Below, in pieces: positions 45,674-53,451 of a DNA stretch of 64,000 nucleotides (positions are counted from its first letter, which is position 1; each line of letters starts with the position of its first letter). Below the pieces are notes generated by a model. It saw only the letters and a program-made list of their open reading frames with translations, was not told the DNA's origin and made no database searches. The translations under genes were made by a program, and so were the position numbers. The stretch is from Collinsella sp. (lineage in GTDB: Bacteria; Actinomycetota; Coriobacteriia; Coriobacteriales; Coriobacteriaceae): the NCBI GenBank assembly GCA_019414045.1, contig DXMW01000013.1, positions 1 through 64,000 of the forward strand. The letters are read 5' to 3'.

Positions 45674-46402
45674 TTACTCGGCCTTGGGCTCAGCGGCCAT
45701 CTCGGCCTCGGAGACCTGCTCCTTACCGGAGCCAGCGAGGCAGGCGTCAGCCATGAGCTCGCACATAAGGGTGACAGCGGAGATAGCGTCATCGTTGCAG
45801 GGGATGCCGTACTCGACCTCGTCGGGATCGGAGTTGGTGTCGATCAGAGCGACGACGGGGATGTTCAGGCGCTGAGCCTCCTTGATGGCGTTCTCCTCGC
45901 GCTTAGTGTCGATGACGAAGAGAGCCTGGGGCAGACCCTTCATGTCGCGGGCGCCACCGAGGTTGGTCTGGAGCTTGGTGAGCTCCTTGCCGAGCACAGC
46001 CTGCTCCTTCTTGGGGAGCACTGCCATGCGGCCGTCCTCGACCATGGCCTCGAGCTCCTCCATGCGGTTGATGCGGGAGCGGATGGTGACGAAGTTGGTC
46101 AGCATACCGCCGAGCCAACGCTGGTTGATGTAGGGCATATTAGCGCGCTCAGCAGCGTTCTTGACGGCCTCCTGAGCCTGCTTCTTGGTGCCGACGAACA
46201 GCACGTTGCCGCCCTTGGCGACGTTCTTGACGAAGGTGTAGGCCTGGTCGGCGTCAAGGATGGTCTGCTTAAGGTCGAGGATGTAGATGCCGTTGCGCTC
46301 ACCGAAGATGAACGGCTTCATCTTGGGGTTCCAGCGACGGGTCTGGTGACCGAAGTGGCAGCCGGCCTCGAGCAGGGTGCGGATATTAATCTTGGTAGCC
46401 AT
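45674..46402 (-). CDS. rpsB: 30S ribosomal protein S2
   Basis: Late-assembling small-subunit protein at the head-body junction. It has 242 residues. Motifs: LLEAGCHFGHQTRRWNPKM at the N-terminus, KKQAQEAVKNAAER, and IPVVALIDTNSDPDEVEYGI PCNDDAI toward the end. ATG with AGGAGG. The leader of about 135 bases after its promoter contains inverted repeats (GTTGC with GCAAC, and CCCGG with CCGGG) that could hold an S2 autoregulatory element; that is inference. Confidence 0.97.
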   Translation of the reverse strand: MATKINIRTLLEAGCHFGHQTRRWNPKMKPFIFGERNGIYILDLKQTILDADQAYTFVKNVAKGGNVLFVGTKKQAQEAVKNAAERANMPYINQRWLGGMLTNFVTIRSRINRMEELEAMVEDGRMAVLPKKEQAVLGKELTKLQTNLGGARDMKGLPQALFVIDTKREENAIKEAQRLNIPVVALIDTNSDPDEVEYGIPCNDDAISAVTLMCELMADACLAGSGKEQVSEAEMAAEPKAE

Positions 46403-46543
46403 GTTAAACCTCCTGTGGTTTGCCTCCGCGCGGGGTCATCCTCCAAAACCAACCCGGACATGTGCTACCAAAGCCCGGGCACCACGGTATGAAGTAGCCG
46501 CGCGTGCGTGATAAAAACATGTTGCCGTGAAGCAACCCGATGA

Positions 46544-46572
46544 ATGATAGCAGGAATGCATCTTCGTGCCAA
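46544..46572 (-). promoter_or_regulatory. Promoter of rpsB-tsf
   Basis: Minus strand -35 TTGGCA (46567-46572), 17-bp spacer, -10 TATCAT (46544-46549) with an upstream TGC extension. It is one of the best promoters in the window, about 140 bp before rpsB. Confidence 0.75.
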
Positions 46573-46621
46573 CCCGCAATCAAAACCACACACCTGAGTG
46601 CGGCGCGGGACGTCCCAGCCA

Positions 46622-47542
46622 CTATTCGCCTCGGGGATGGGCTTGAGCCACGGCACGTTTGAGCCGATCGGGCGTGAGGTGCGTGTAGATCTGCGTCGTG
46701 GACAGGCTCGCATGACCCAGCAGCTCTTGAACCGAGCGCAGGTCCGCACCGCCCTCGAGCAAGTCGGTCGCAAAGGTATGGCGCATCGCATGCGGGGCGA
46801 TGTCGGCCGGAATGCCGGCGAGTGTCGCCAGAGTATGGAACCGCCGCCTGAGCATGGCGGCACTCATGCGATTACCGCGCGCCGATATAAGCAGCGGATG
46901 CGGCCCGGTAGTGGGGTCACGGCGCTTTGCCTGAGCGAGCAACTCCGGCCGCCCCTCCTCAATATAGAGACGCGTCGCCTCGAGCGCGCGACGATACAGA
47001 GGGACGATACGTTCTTTGCTCCCCTTGCCCCGCAGGCGCAGCGTGCGTTCGGACCACACAATGGACTCCACATTGAGTGCTGCGAGCTCAGAGATACGGG
47101 CGCCCGAGGCATAGAGCAGCTCGAGCATCGCCGCATCGCGCAGTCCCGCGGGTGTTGAGGTATCAGGCGTCTTGAGCAGCGCCTCCACCTGTTGGGTCGT
47201 CAGCACACCGGGTAGATCGCGCGGGAGCTTGGGCGAGGAAATTGCCGAGACCACATCGCCCTCCACGACCCCCTCGGCAGCCATCCACCGATAGAGCGAG
47301 CGAATGGCAGACAGGTGTGCCGCAAGCGTTCGGGGAGCCACCTGCTCACGCGAAAGTTCGGCAAGATAGCGACGAATGGTGCGCACGTCGGCAGCGAAAG
47401 CATCTATATCCTCACGCTCGCACCAGGCAGCAAAACGCTCCAGCCTCGAGCCATAGGCCGTCACCGTGTTGGGAGAAAGTCCCTCGACACGTGAGATATA
47501 GGCGATAAACGAGTCGACGGTGTCGTACAGGTCAAAGGCTAT
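46622..47542 (-). CDS. xerC: Tyrosine recombinase XerC-like, probable AUA start
   Basis: Site-specific recombinase that resolves chromosome dimers. The catalytic set is visible: Arg in SGARISELAAL, Lys region RGKGSKERIVPL, HAMR (His and Arg), LGHASLSTTQIYTH (His and Tyr). From the first ordinary start (GTG 47464) the protein would lack its first helix. The same frame continues upstream as AFDLYDTVDSFIAYISRVEG, exactly the expected SAM-like N-terminus, back to ATA 47542. That codon lies 8 bases after a perfect GGAGGT and forms an ATAG overlap with the trmFO stop. This gives 306 residues, the normal length. CTG 47530 is the alternative. Confidence 0.85.
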   Translation of the reverse strand: MAFDLYDTVDSFIAYISRVEGLSPNTVTAYGSRLERFAAWCEREDIDAFAADVRTIRRYLAELSREQVAPRTLAAHLSAIRSLYRWMAAEGVVEGDVVSAISSPKLPRDLPGVLTTQQVEALLKTPDTSTPAGLRDAAMLELLYASGARISELAALNVESIVWSERTLRLRGKGSKERIVPLYRRALEATRLYIEEGRPELLAQAKRRDPTTGPHPLLISARGNRMSAAMLRRRFHTLATLAGIPADIAPHAMRHTFATDLLEGGADLRSVQELLGHASLSTTQIYTHLTPDRLKRAVAQAHPRGE

Positions 47543-48876
47543 GACCGGTCACCTCCAAACAAATCGGGGCGAGTGGCCAGATAGGCATCAAGGGCCTCGA
47601 GCGCACGGTCCGCATAGGCCTGGTAGCGGTCGCGCTTGCTGCGGCGCTTACCATCCTCGAGTGGCGGCACCAGGCCAAAGTTGACATGCATAGGCTGATA
47701 GCCCACGGTGGCAGGATCGGTCGCATAGCCCACGAGCGCACCCAGGGCGCCCACACGCGGCAGCTCGACGCCCGCGGCCCCGATAGCCTCGGCATAGGTG
47801 TTGAGCGCCGCGAGCAGACCCGTCGCCACGGCTTCCATGTACCCCTCGGTGCCGGTGATCTGACCGGCCAGGCGCACGCCGGTGCCGGGCACGGCAAAGG
47901 TGCCATCGAGCACGTGCGGGGCGTCGACAAAGGTATTACGGTGCATGACACCGTAGCGGAAGAACTCAGCGTTCTCCAGGCCCGGCACCATATGGAAGAC
48001 GCGCTTCTGCTCGCCAAAGGTCAAGTTGGTCTGGAAGCCCACCAGGTTATAGGCGGTCTTCTCCTTATTCTCGGCACGCAGCTGAATCGCCGCCCAGGGA
48101 CGACGACCGGTTCGCGGATCGGTGAGGCCGACAGGCTTCATGGCGCCAAAGCGAATGGCGTCCTTGCCGGTGCGCGCAACTTCCTCGGCAGGCTGGCAGG
48201 CCTGGAACAGATCACCGCCCTCAAAGTCCTTGAGCACCACGCGGTCGGCCGTGGTAAGCGCCTCGATAAAGGCCTCGTACTCCTCCTTATTGAGCGGGGC
48301 GTTGAGATAGTCGCCGCTCCCCTGCTCCTCGTAGCGCGACTGCGAGAACAGCACGTCCATATCGAGCGTGGAGGCATCGACGATCGGCGCCGCGGCATCG
48401 AAGAACGCAAGGGCGTCGCCACCGACGAGCTTCATGACCTCTTCGCTCAGCGCCGGCGAGCACAAGGGGCCGGCGGCAATGACCACGTGACCTTCGGGAA
48501 TCTGCGTGACCTCGCCGTGAATGATCTCGATATTGGGACGGGCGGCAACCTCGGCCTCGACAAACTCGGAAAACTTGACGCGGTCGACCGCCAAGGCGCC
48601 ACCGGCGGGAACAGCGGCGCGATGGGCGCAATCGAGCAGGACTGAACCCATGCGCTCAAGCTCGGCCTTCAGCAATCCAGCCGCGGAATCCGGACGGGTC
48701 GACTTAAACGAATTGGAACAGACGAGCTCTGCCAGGTGATCGGTATGGTGGGCCGGGGAGCTAACCTGGGGGCGCATCTCGCACAGCCTTACGGCGAACC
48801 CGCGATCTGCCAGCTGAATCGCGCACTCCGAACCCGCCAGACCGCCACCGATAACCGTCACCTGATCAAACAGCAT
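47539..48876 (-). CDS. trmFO: tRNA uracil-54 C5-methyltransferase TrmFO (folate/FAD-dependent)
   Basis: Makes ribothymidine at position 54 of tRNA from methylene-tetrahydrofolate, in place of SAM-dependent TrmA. The start ATG 48876 has AAAGGTG seven bases before, giving 445 residues. FAD motif VIGGGLAGSECAIQLADRG, then LVCSNSFKSTRPDSAAGLLK typical of TrmFO rather than MnmG, and the C-terminal region PMHVNFGLVPPLEDGKRRSK. It is followed by xerC with overlap. In many Gram-positives topA stands just upstream, but here dprA does. Confidence 0.96.
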   Translation of the reverse strand: MLFDQVTVIGGGLAGSECAIQLADRGFAVRLCEMRPQVSSPAHHTDHLAELVCSNSFKSTRPDSAAGLLKAELERMGSVLLDCAHRAAVPAGGALAVDRVKFSEFVEAEVAARPNIEIIHGEVTQIPEGHVVIAAGPLCSPALSEEVMKLVGGDALAFFDAAAPIVDASTLDMDVLFSQSRYEEQGSGDYLNAPLNKEEYEAFIEALTTADRVVLKDFEGGDLFQACQPAEEVARTGKDAIRFGAMKPVGLTDPRTGRRPWAAIQLRAENKEKTAYNLVGFQTNLTFGEQKRVFHMVPGLENAEFFRYGVMHRNTFVDAPHVLDGTFAVPGTGVRLAGQITGTEGYMEAVATGLLAALNTYAEAIGAAGVELPRVGALGALVGYATDPATVGYQPMHVNFGLVPPLEDGKRRSKRDRYQAYADRALEALDAYLATRPDLFGGDRS

Positions 48877-48890
48877 CTGCAAACACCTTT

Positions 48891-49826
48891 CTAATTGACA
48901 TGTTTTCCATTGTGACCGAAGGGTGTCTGAGCGTGAAGGGCAAACTTGGAGGGCGCATACCTTCCATCCATCATGCGCTCGATAAGACCCTCGAGCTCAA
49001 GCGAACCCAGGAGTTTGAGTACGCCGACGGCATCGAGCGAGACGAGCGCCGCGATGTCGTCGACCTTGAGCGGAGAGGCGATGAGCGCATGCATCACGGT
49101 CTGCTGTGTTTGATCCAGGTCGGCAATGCCGGGAGCATCGGGGCGCGAGTAGCGCAGGGTGCCGTAGATGCGTGAGATAGCCATCTCGATAGATTCCTCG
49201 TCGATGATGCAGCAGGCACCGTTCGCAATGAGGTAATTCGTGCCACGCGACTCGGGCGATAGGATCGACCCCGGCACGGCAAGAAGTTCTCGCCCCAAAT
49301 CCATAGCAGCCTCGGCTGTAGAAAACGTCCCGGAAGGCATACCCGCCTCGGATACAAAGAGGGCTTGCGACAGGGCCGCGATCACGCGATTGCGGCGCGG
49401 AAAGGCAAACTTGCGCGGACCCATGCCCCACGGGGAGATCGACACGACCGCGCCGCCCGTATCGAGTGTGCGCGTGATGAGGCCAGCACTCGAGCGCGGA
49501 TAGACCACGTCGGCGCCCGTCCCCAGCACCACGACGTGTTTGCCGCCGGAATTGACCGCAGCCCAACCCGAGGCCTGGTCACAACCGACCGCGCCGCCCG
49601 AAACTACCGTCACGCCCGCCTCGACCGCAACCTTTGCCGCAAGCTCTGCCACGGCAAGACCATACGGAGAGGCCTTGCGCGCGCCGATGATGGAGAGCGC
49701 GGGCGTCGAAAGCACCTCGGGGTTGCCGCGCACATAGAGTGTCTGGGGCACATCAGAAAGCTCCAAAACGGTCTCGGGATACAACGTGTCACCTGGATGC
49801 AGCTCGAAGGTCCCCTCGGCCATCAT
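48891..49826 (-). CDS. dprA: DNA processing protein DprA
   Basis: Binds incoming single-stranded DNA and loads RecA during transformation. The start is the first of two ATGs at 49826 (AAGGAGGG before), in an ATGA overlap with the comM stop. It has 311 residues: a Rossmann-like DprA domain with LSIIGARKASPYGLAVAELA, VVSGGAVGCDQASGWAAV, PRRNRVIAALSQALFVSEA and the C-terminal winged-helix DML1-like part. It lacks the N-terminal SAM-like domain found in longer DprA. It seems intact. Confidence 0.95.
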   Translation of the reverse strand: MMAEGTFELHPGDTLYPETVLELSDVPQTLYVRGNPEVLSTPALSIIGARKASPYGLAVAELAAKVAVEAGVTVVSGGAVGCDQASGWAAVNSGGKHVVVLGTGADVVYPRSSAGLITRTLDTGGAVVSISPWGMGPRKFAFPRRNRVIAALSQALFVSEAGMPSGTFSTAEAAMDLGRELLAVPGSILSPESRGTNYLIANGACCIIDEESIEMAISRIYGTLRYSRPDAPGIADLDQTQQTVMHALIASPLKVDDIAALVSLDAVGVLKLLGSLELEGLIERMMDGRYAPSKFALHAQTPFGHNGKHVN

Positions 49827-51344
49827 TGGTCCCTCCTTCCCTGGTACATCGCCGCCTCGAGCACGTGGTCCTGCGTCACTTGCTCGCTCTCGGCGACATC
49901 TGCGATCGTGCGCGCAATGCGAACCAGGCGCACGATGCCGCGGCCCGTGAGATGCGTGCGCTTCGACAGGCCGAGCACACACTTCTCCGCCGCATCATCG
50001 AGCTCAAAGGTCGAAACGACGCCGTCAATGGACCGTGTCTCGTCATCCTCAGCCTCGGCATCAGCATCGTCCATACGGGATTCGCGCCAAGCGCGAAAAG
50101 CGCGACCGCGCACAACGTAGTCACGTAACTCAGCTGACGACATACCCTCCGCGCCCTCGATAATCACCTGAGGGTCGGGACGGGTCACATCGATCATCAT
50201 GTCGATACGGTCGGCCAAAGGACCGCGCAGTTTAGACCGATAGCGCTCGACCATCGCCGCCGAGCAGCGACACGGTACCTCACGATCGCCCAAAAAGCCG
50301 CAGGGGCAGGGATTGCTCGCAGCCAGCAGCTGAAAGCGCGACGGGAAGGTAAAAGCCCCGTCGACGCGTACGATCCTCACATAGCCGCGCTCGATGGGCT
50401 GACGCAGCGTCTGCAGCACACCCGTGGGAAACTCGGCAAGCTCGTCCAAAAAGAGCACGCCGCCATGAGCAAGGCTGATCTCACCCGGGTGCACCGGGCG
50501 CCCACCGCCGATAAGACCTGCGGTCGAAATACTGTGATGGGGACTGCGGAAGGGCCGGTGCCCCGCCAACAAGCCATCAATGTTCTCACCCAAAACCGAA
50601 TGGATGCACAGCGCCTCCTGTTGATCCTCAACGGAAAGCTCGGGCAGGATGCCGGTCATACGACGCGCGAGCATCGTCTTGCCCGATCCCGGGGACCCGA
50701 TCATGAGCAAGCCGAGTTCTCCTGCCGCCGCAAGCGCCATGCCGCGTTTAGCGACTTCCTGCCCCAGCACGTCGGCATAGTCGAGCTCAGGCTCAAAGGT
50801 CGCCTCGACGCCCTCGGAATCCAGATAGTGCCGAGCCGCCTCGCCCATGCCATGGGCAAGCTGAGACAAATGATCGATGAATCCGCAATCCACGCCCGCA
50901 AGCGGCACATGCTGATCGGACCTGCCGGCGATAAAGGACAGCCCCATATCACGCGCCAATAGCTGAAACGCCACCTCGCCCTTGACAGGAAGCACCGTAC
51001 CGTCCAAGCCAAGCTCGCCGGCGATAAGGCAGCGATCGAGGTTGTCACGGGAAATCTGACCATCGGCCGCTAGAACCGCGATGGCGATGGGCAGGTCAAA
51101 GCCGCTACCGGTCTTGCGGATATCGCCGGGTGCCAGGTTAACGGTAATGCCCGAGCGCGGGATCTCAAAGCCGGCCGAGCGCTGCGCACCGGATACGCCC
51201 GCGCGACTCCATCACCTCCATACTCGGAATGCCGAGCATCTGGATGCCCGGAACGCCGCCGGCAAGCGAGACCTCGACCGTGACGTGAATCGCCTCGACG
51301 CCACGGATGCAGGCCGCGTGAACGGCAAACGTCTCGAACGCCAT
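49823..51344 (-). pseudogene. comM: comM (YifB, Mg-chelatase-like AAA+ helicase), frameshifted
   Basis: Competence-linked AAA+ helicase that extends recombination during transformation. The start is ATG 51344 (MAFETFAVHAACIRGVEAIH), sharing one base with the yraN stop. The frame ends prematurely at 51165 after RIRCAALGRL. The rest (QRSAGFEIPRSGITVNLAPG, LSFIAGRSDQHVPL, Walker A IGSPGSGKTMLARRM, FRSPHHSISTAGLIGGG, and the C-terminal RVMRVART-type helices) lies in a second frame down to 49823. Restoring a GC dinucleotide near 51184 gives about 507 residues, the normal length. Either a recent inactivation or an assembly error. Confidence 0.9.
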
Positions 51345-51829
51345 CACGACACCTGCCAATCGAACGCGTTGTACTGGTGCTCGATCTCGGCGATATGCCC
51401 GCCGCGAATGGTGACGCCCACGGCATCGAAGCGAATCGCCTTGAGCGGATAATGCTCCATGAGATAGCAACTTGCGATGCGGCGGTAGCGGCGTTGCTTT
51501 TGGGCGTCCACGGCCTCCTCGGGAAAGACCCGCGTGCTGCAATCCAGTGCGACGCGTCTGGTCTTGACCTCGGCCATCACCACGACATCGTCGAGCTCAT
51601 CGAGCAGCACCAGATCGGCCTCGCCCTCGGAGCAACGATAACCCTGCTCCAGCAAGGTGTAGCCGCGCTCGTTAAAGTAGTCGATGGTGATCAGCTCGCC
51701 CAGCATGCCCAGCTCGCGGGGACTGAGTCCCTTGATAAACTCGGGCGTCATCGCCCCGCAGTCGAGCTCGCCGTTTTCCCAACGCTCCTTGAGCTGCTGC
51801 GTCTTGCTCTTTTTGCTTGCGGCACTCAT
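51344..51829 (-). CDS. yraN: YraN family (UPF0102) putative endonuclease
   Basis: 161 residues, start MSAASKKSKTQQLKERW with AAAGGAG before. The core is a PD-(D/E)XK-type nuclease fold of the Holliday-junction resolvase class: GMLGELITIDYFNERGYTLL, then GEADLVLLDELDDVVVMAEVKTR with the catalytic Asp, Glu and Lys. The first 35-40 residues are a charged extension before the family start. First gene of yraN-comM-dprA, the order seen in many bacteria. Its role is unknown; the operon link suggests DNA processing in transformation or recombination. Confidence 0.9.
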   Translation of the reverse strand: MSAASKKSKTQQLKERWENGELDCGAMTPEFIKGLSPRELGMLGELITIDYFNERGYTLLEQGYRCSEGEADLVLLDELDDVVVMAEVKTRRVALDCSTRVFPEEAVDAQKQRRYRRIASCYLMEHYPLKAIRFDAVGVTIRGGHIAEIEHQYNAFDWQVS

Positions 51830-51900
51830 GGGGTCTCCTTTCCCGCACACTGCATTGCCCCGATGATGAGGGCACCTTTCATGCGGGTAAGTACCGGAAG

Positions 51901-51920
51901 CAAACCAAAAGCTGACCAAA
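51901..51920 (-). promoter_or_regulatory. Shared competence box, copy B
   Basis: Identical over 20 bp to the box at 19044-19063 (TTTGGTCAGCTTTTGGTTTG on the minus strand). It ends 71 bp before the yraN start codon and begins 7 bp past the T run of the rnhB terminator, so it opens the promoter region of yraN-comM-dprA. A TACTTA element lies about 13 bp further downstream, a possible weak -10. Confidence 0.6.
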
Positions 51921-51927
51921 TGCCGTC

Positions 51928-51969
51928 AAAAAACGGGCCGTACGCAGCAATGCTGTTGCATACGGCCCG
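51928..51969 (-). terminator. Terminator after rnhB
   Basis: Minus strand: CGGGCCGTA pairs with TACGGCCCG, extended inward with a mismatch through GCA/TGC and AGCA/TGCT pairs, followed by TTTTTTG. It starts about 50 bp after rnhB and closes the rplS-rnhB region. Confidence 0.85.
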
Positions 51970-52018
51970 CTACCAGCAGGTTTATAAAACCCCTGAGGTC
52001 CCTGTCTCCACAATTGAC

Positions 52019-52807
52019 CTAGAAAAGGCGCTCAGTCTGCAGAAAGTTTCCGCAAAAGCTCACGCGGTGCAGTGGACAAAGTCCATGTTTGCGAATGGCC
52101 TCGATGTGCTCGGGGCTTGCGTAGCCTTTCGATTCGGCCAAATGGTACTCGGGATACTCGGCATCGTACTCGACCATCATCTCATCACGCGTGACCTTGG
52201 CCATGATGGACGCCGCGGCGATACAGGCGATCTTGGCATCGCCCTTCACCACGTCGCGCTCGTTGGGAACGGCGCCCAAGGGGTTACCGTCCATAAGCAC
52301 GCAATCGGGCTCGAGCCCCGTATCGGCCACGGCGCCCGCGACAGCGGCTCGAATGGCGCGGGCCATGCCCATCTCATCGATATCCTTAGGCGCGATATGG
52401 CAAAAACCAATTGCCGTCGCCACCTCGGCAATCTTCACTGAGAGCAACTCGCGGCGCGCCGGCGTGAGCTTTTTGGAATCGTTGATGCCCCAGACGCGTG
52501 GCTCCATAGGAAGGCAGACGGCGCATACCGTCAAAGGACCGGCCACCGATCCGCGACCCACCTCGTCGACACCAACGACTACCCCATCGCCGCCAAGCTC
52601 ATGCATAAGCTCGTACATGTCATTGACGCGCTCGCGCTCGGCAAGTTCCTTGGCATGGCGCTTAAGAGCACGCTCGCAAGCCTTGATCACCTGCTGGCGC
52701 GGGTCCTCGCGATAATGCTCCACGAGGGCGGGGATCTCCTCAAACGTAGCGCTCGCCAACTCACCGGCAACCTGCGATGCCGAAACCGAGCTCGTCATAT
52801 TGGCCAT
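52019..52807 (-). CDS. rnhB: Ribonuclease HII
   Basis: Removes ribonucleotides and RNA primers from DNA hybrids. The start is MANMTSSVSASQVAGEL with AGGAGGG before, giving 262 residues. The catalytic motif is VVGVDEVGRGSVAGPLTVCA (Asp-Glu), with later Asp in LEPDCVLMDGNPLG and IACIAAASIMAKVTRDEMM. The 70-residue N-terminal helical extension is typical of Gram-positive RnhB. It follows rplS behind a terminator. Confidence 0.95.
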   Translation of the reverse strand: MANMTSSVSASQVAGELASATFEEIPALVEHYREDPRQQVIKACERALKRHAKELAERERVNDMYELMHELGGDGVVVGVDEVGRGSVAGPLTVCAVCLPMEPRVWGINDSKKLTPARRELLSVKIAEVATAIGFCHIAPKDIDEMGMARAIRAAVAGAVADTGLEPDCVLMDGNPLGAVPNERDVVKGDAKIACIAAASIMAKVTRDEMMVEYDAEYPEYHLAESKGYASPEHIEAIRKHGLCPLHRVSFCGNFLQTERLF

Positions 52808-52837
52808 ACCAGGCCCTCCTTGCATGCAAATCAGATA

Positions 52838-52866
52838 AAAAGAAGGGCCACCCGAAGGTGACCCTT
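52838..52866 (-). terminator. Terminator after rplS
   Basis: Minus strand: AAGGGTCACC pairs with GGTGGCCCTT (one T-G pair), loop TTCG, followed by CTTTTTATC. It lies 35 bp after the rplS stop. Confidence 0.82.
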
Positions 52867-52900
52867 GTGTCCAAACGAGTGGACAGACGCTGCGATCTTC

Positions 52901-53242
52901 TTAGCGCTTCTCGGGGATGCGAGCAGCCTTGCCCACCTTGTCGCGGAGGTAGTACAGCTTGGCGCGACGGACGCGACCATGACGAACGACCTCGAGCTTG
53001 GCGATCTTGGGGCTGTGAAGCGGGAAGGTACGCTCAACACCGACACCGAAGGACATCTTGCGGACGGTGAAGGTCTCGCGGGCACCGGCGCCGGCCATGC
53101 GGATGACGTCGCCCTGGAAGACCTGAATGCGCTCGCGGTCGCCTTCCTTAATGCGGTAGTGAACCTTGACGTTGTCGGCGACGCGAACCTGAGGAATGTC
53201 CTCGCGGATCTGCTGACGCTCGATTGCGCGGATGTAATCCAT
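52901..53242 (-). CDS. rplS: 50S ribosomal protein L19
   Basis: Large-subunit protein at the 30S-50S interface. The start is MDYIRAIERQQIREDIPQ with AAGGA before, giving 113 residues. Motifs: VRVADNVKVHYRIKEGDRER, FQGDVIRMAGAGARETFTVR and the C-terminal RRAKLYYLRDKVGKAARI. Usually trmD-rplS are adjacent; here lepB, glyQ-glyS, ppsR and ppdK lie between them, so rplS has its own promoter. Confidence 0.97.
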   Translation of the reverse strand: MDYIRAIERQQIREDIPQVRVADNVKVHYRIKEGDRERIQVFQGDVIRMAGAGARETFTVRKMSFGVGVERTFPLHSPKIAKLEVVRHGRVRRAKLYYLRDKVGKAARIPEKR

Positions 53243-53311
53243 GTGCAATTCCTTACTCTTCTAGAGGTGCCGTACCACCTTGGCCGGCACGTAGTTGAAC
53301 AAACGTATTCG

Positions 53312-53339
53312 AGTATACACGTGCGGGTTTCTGCTGCAA
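53312..53339 (-). promoter_or_regulatory. Promoter of rplS
   Basis: Minus strand -35 TTGCAG (53334-53339), 16-bp spacer, -10 TATACT (53312-53317). It is about 70 bp before the rplS start codon. Confidence 0.65.
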
Positions 53340-53385
53340 GAACATTTTTTCACGCAGACAAAAAGACAAAACCCGCACATGATAA

Positions 53386-53413
53386 CCGCCCGTCTCACGA
53401 ATGAGACGGGCGG
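53386..53413 (-). terminator. Hairpin terminating ppdK
   Basis: CCGCCCGTCTCA pairs perfectly with TGAGACGGGCGG (12 bp) around a 4-base loop, 38 bp after the ppdK stop. The T run on the minus strand is poor (TTATC), but the stem is very stable. Confidence 0.7.
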
Positions 53414-53451
53414 CATGAAGGGGGCTACGCTAGGCGTCTAAACCCAAAACG

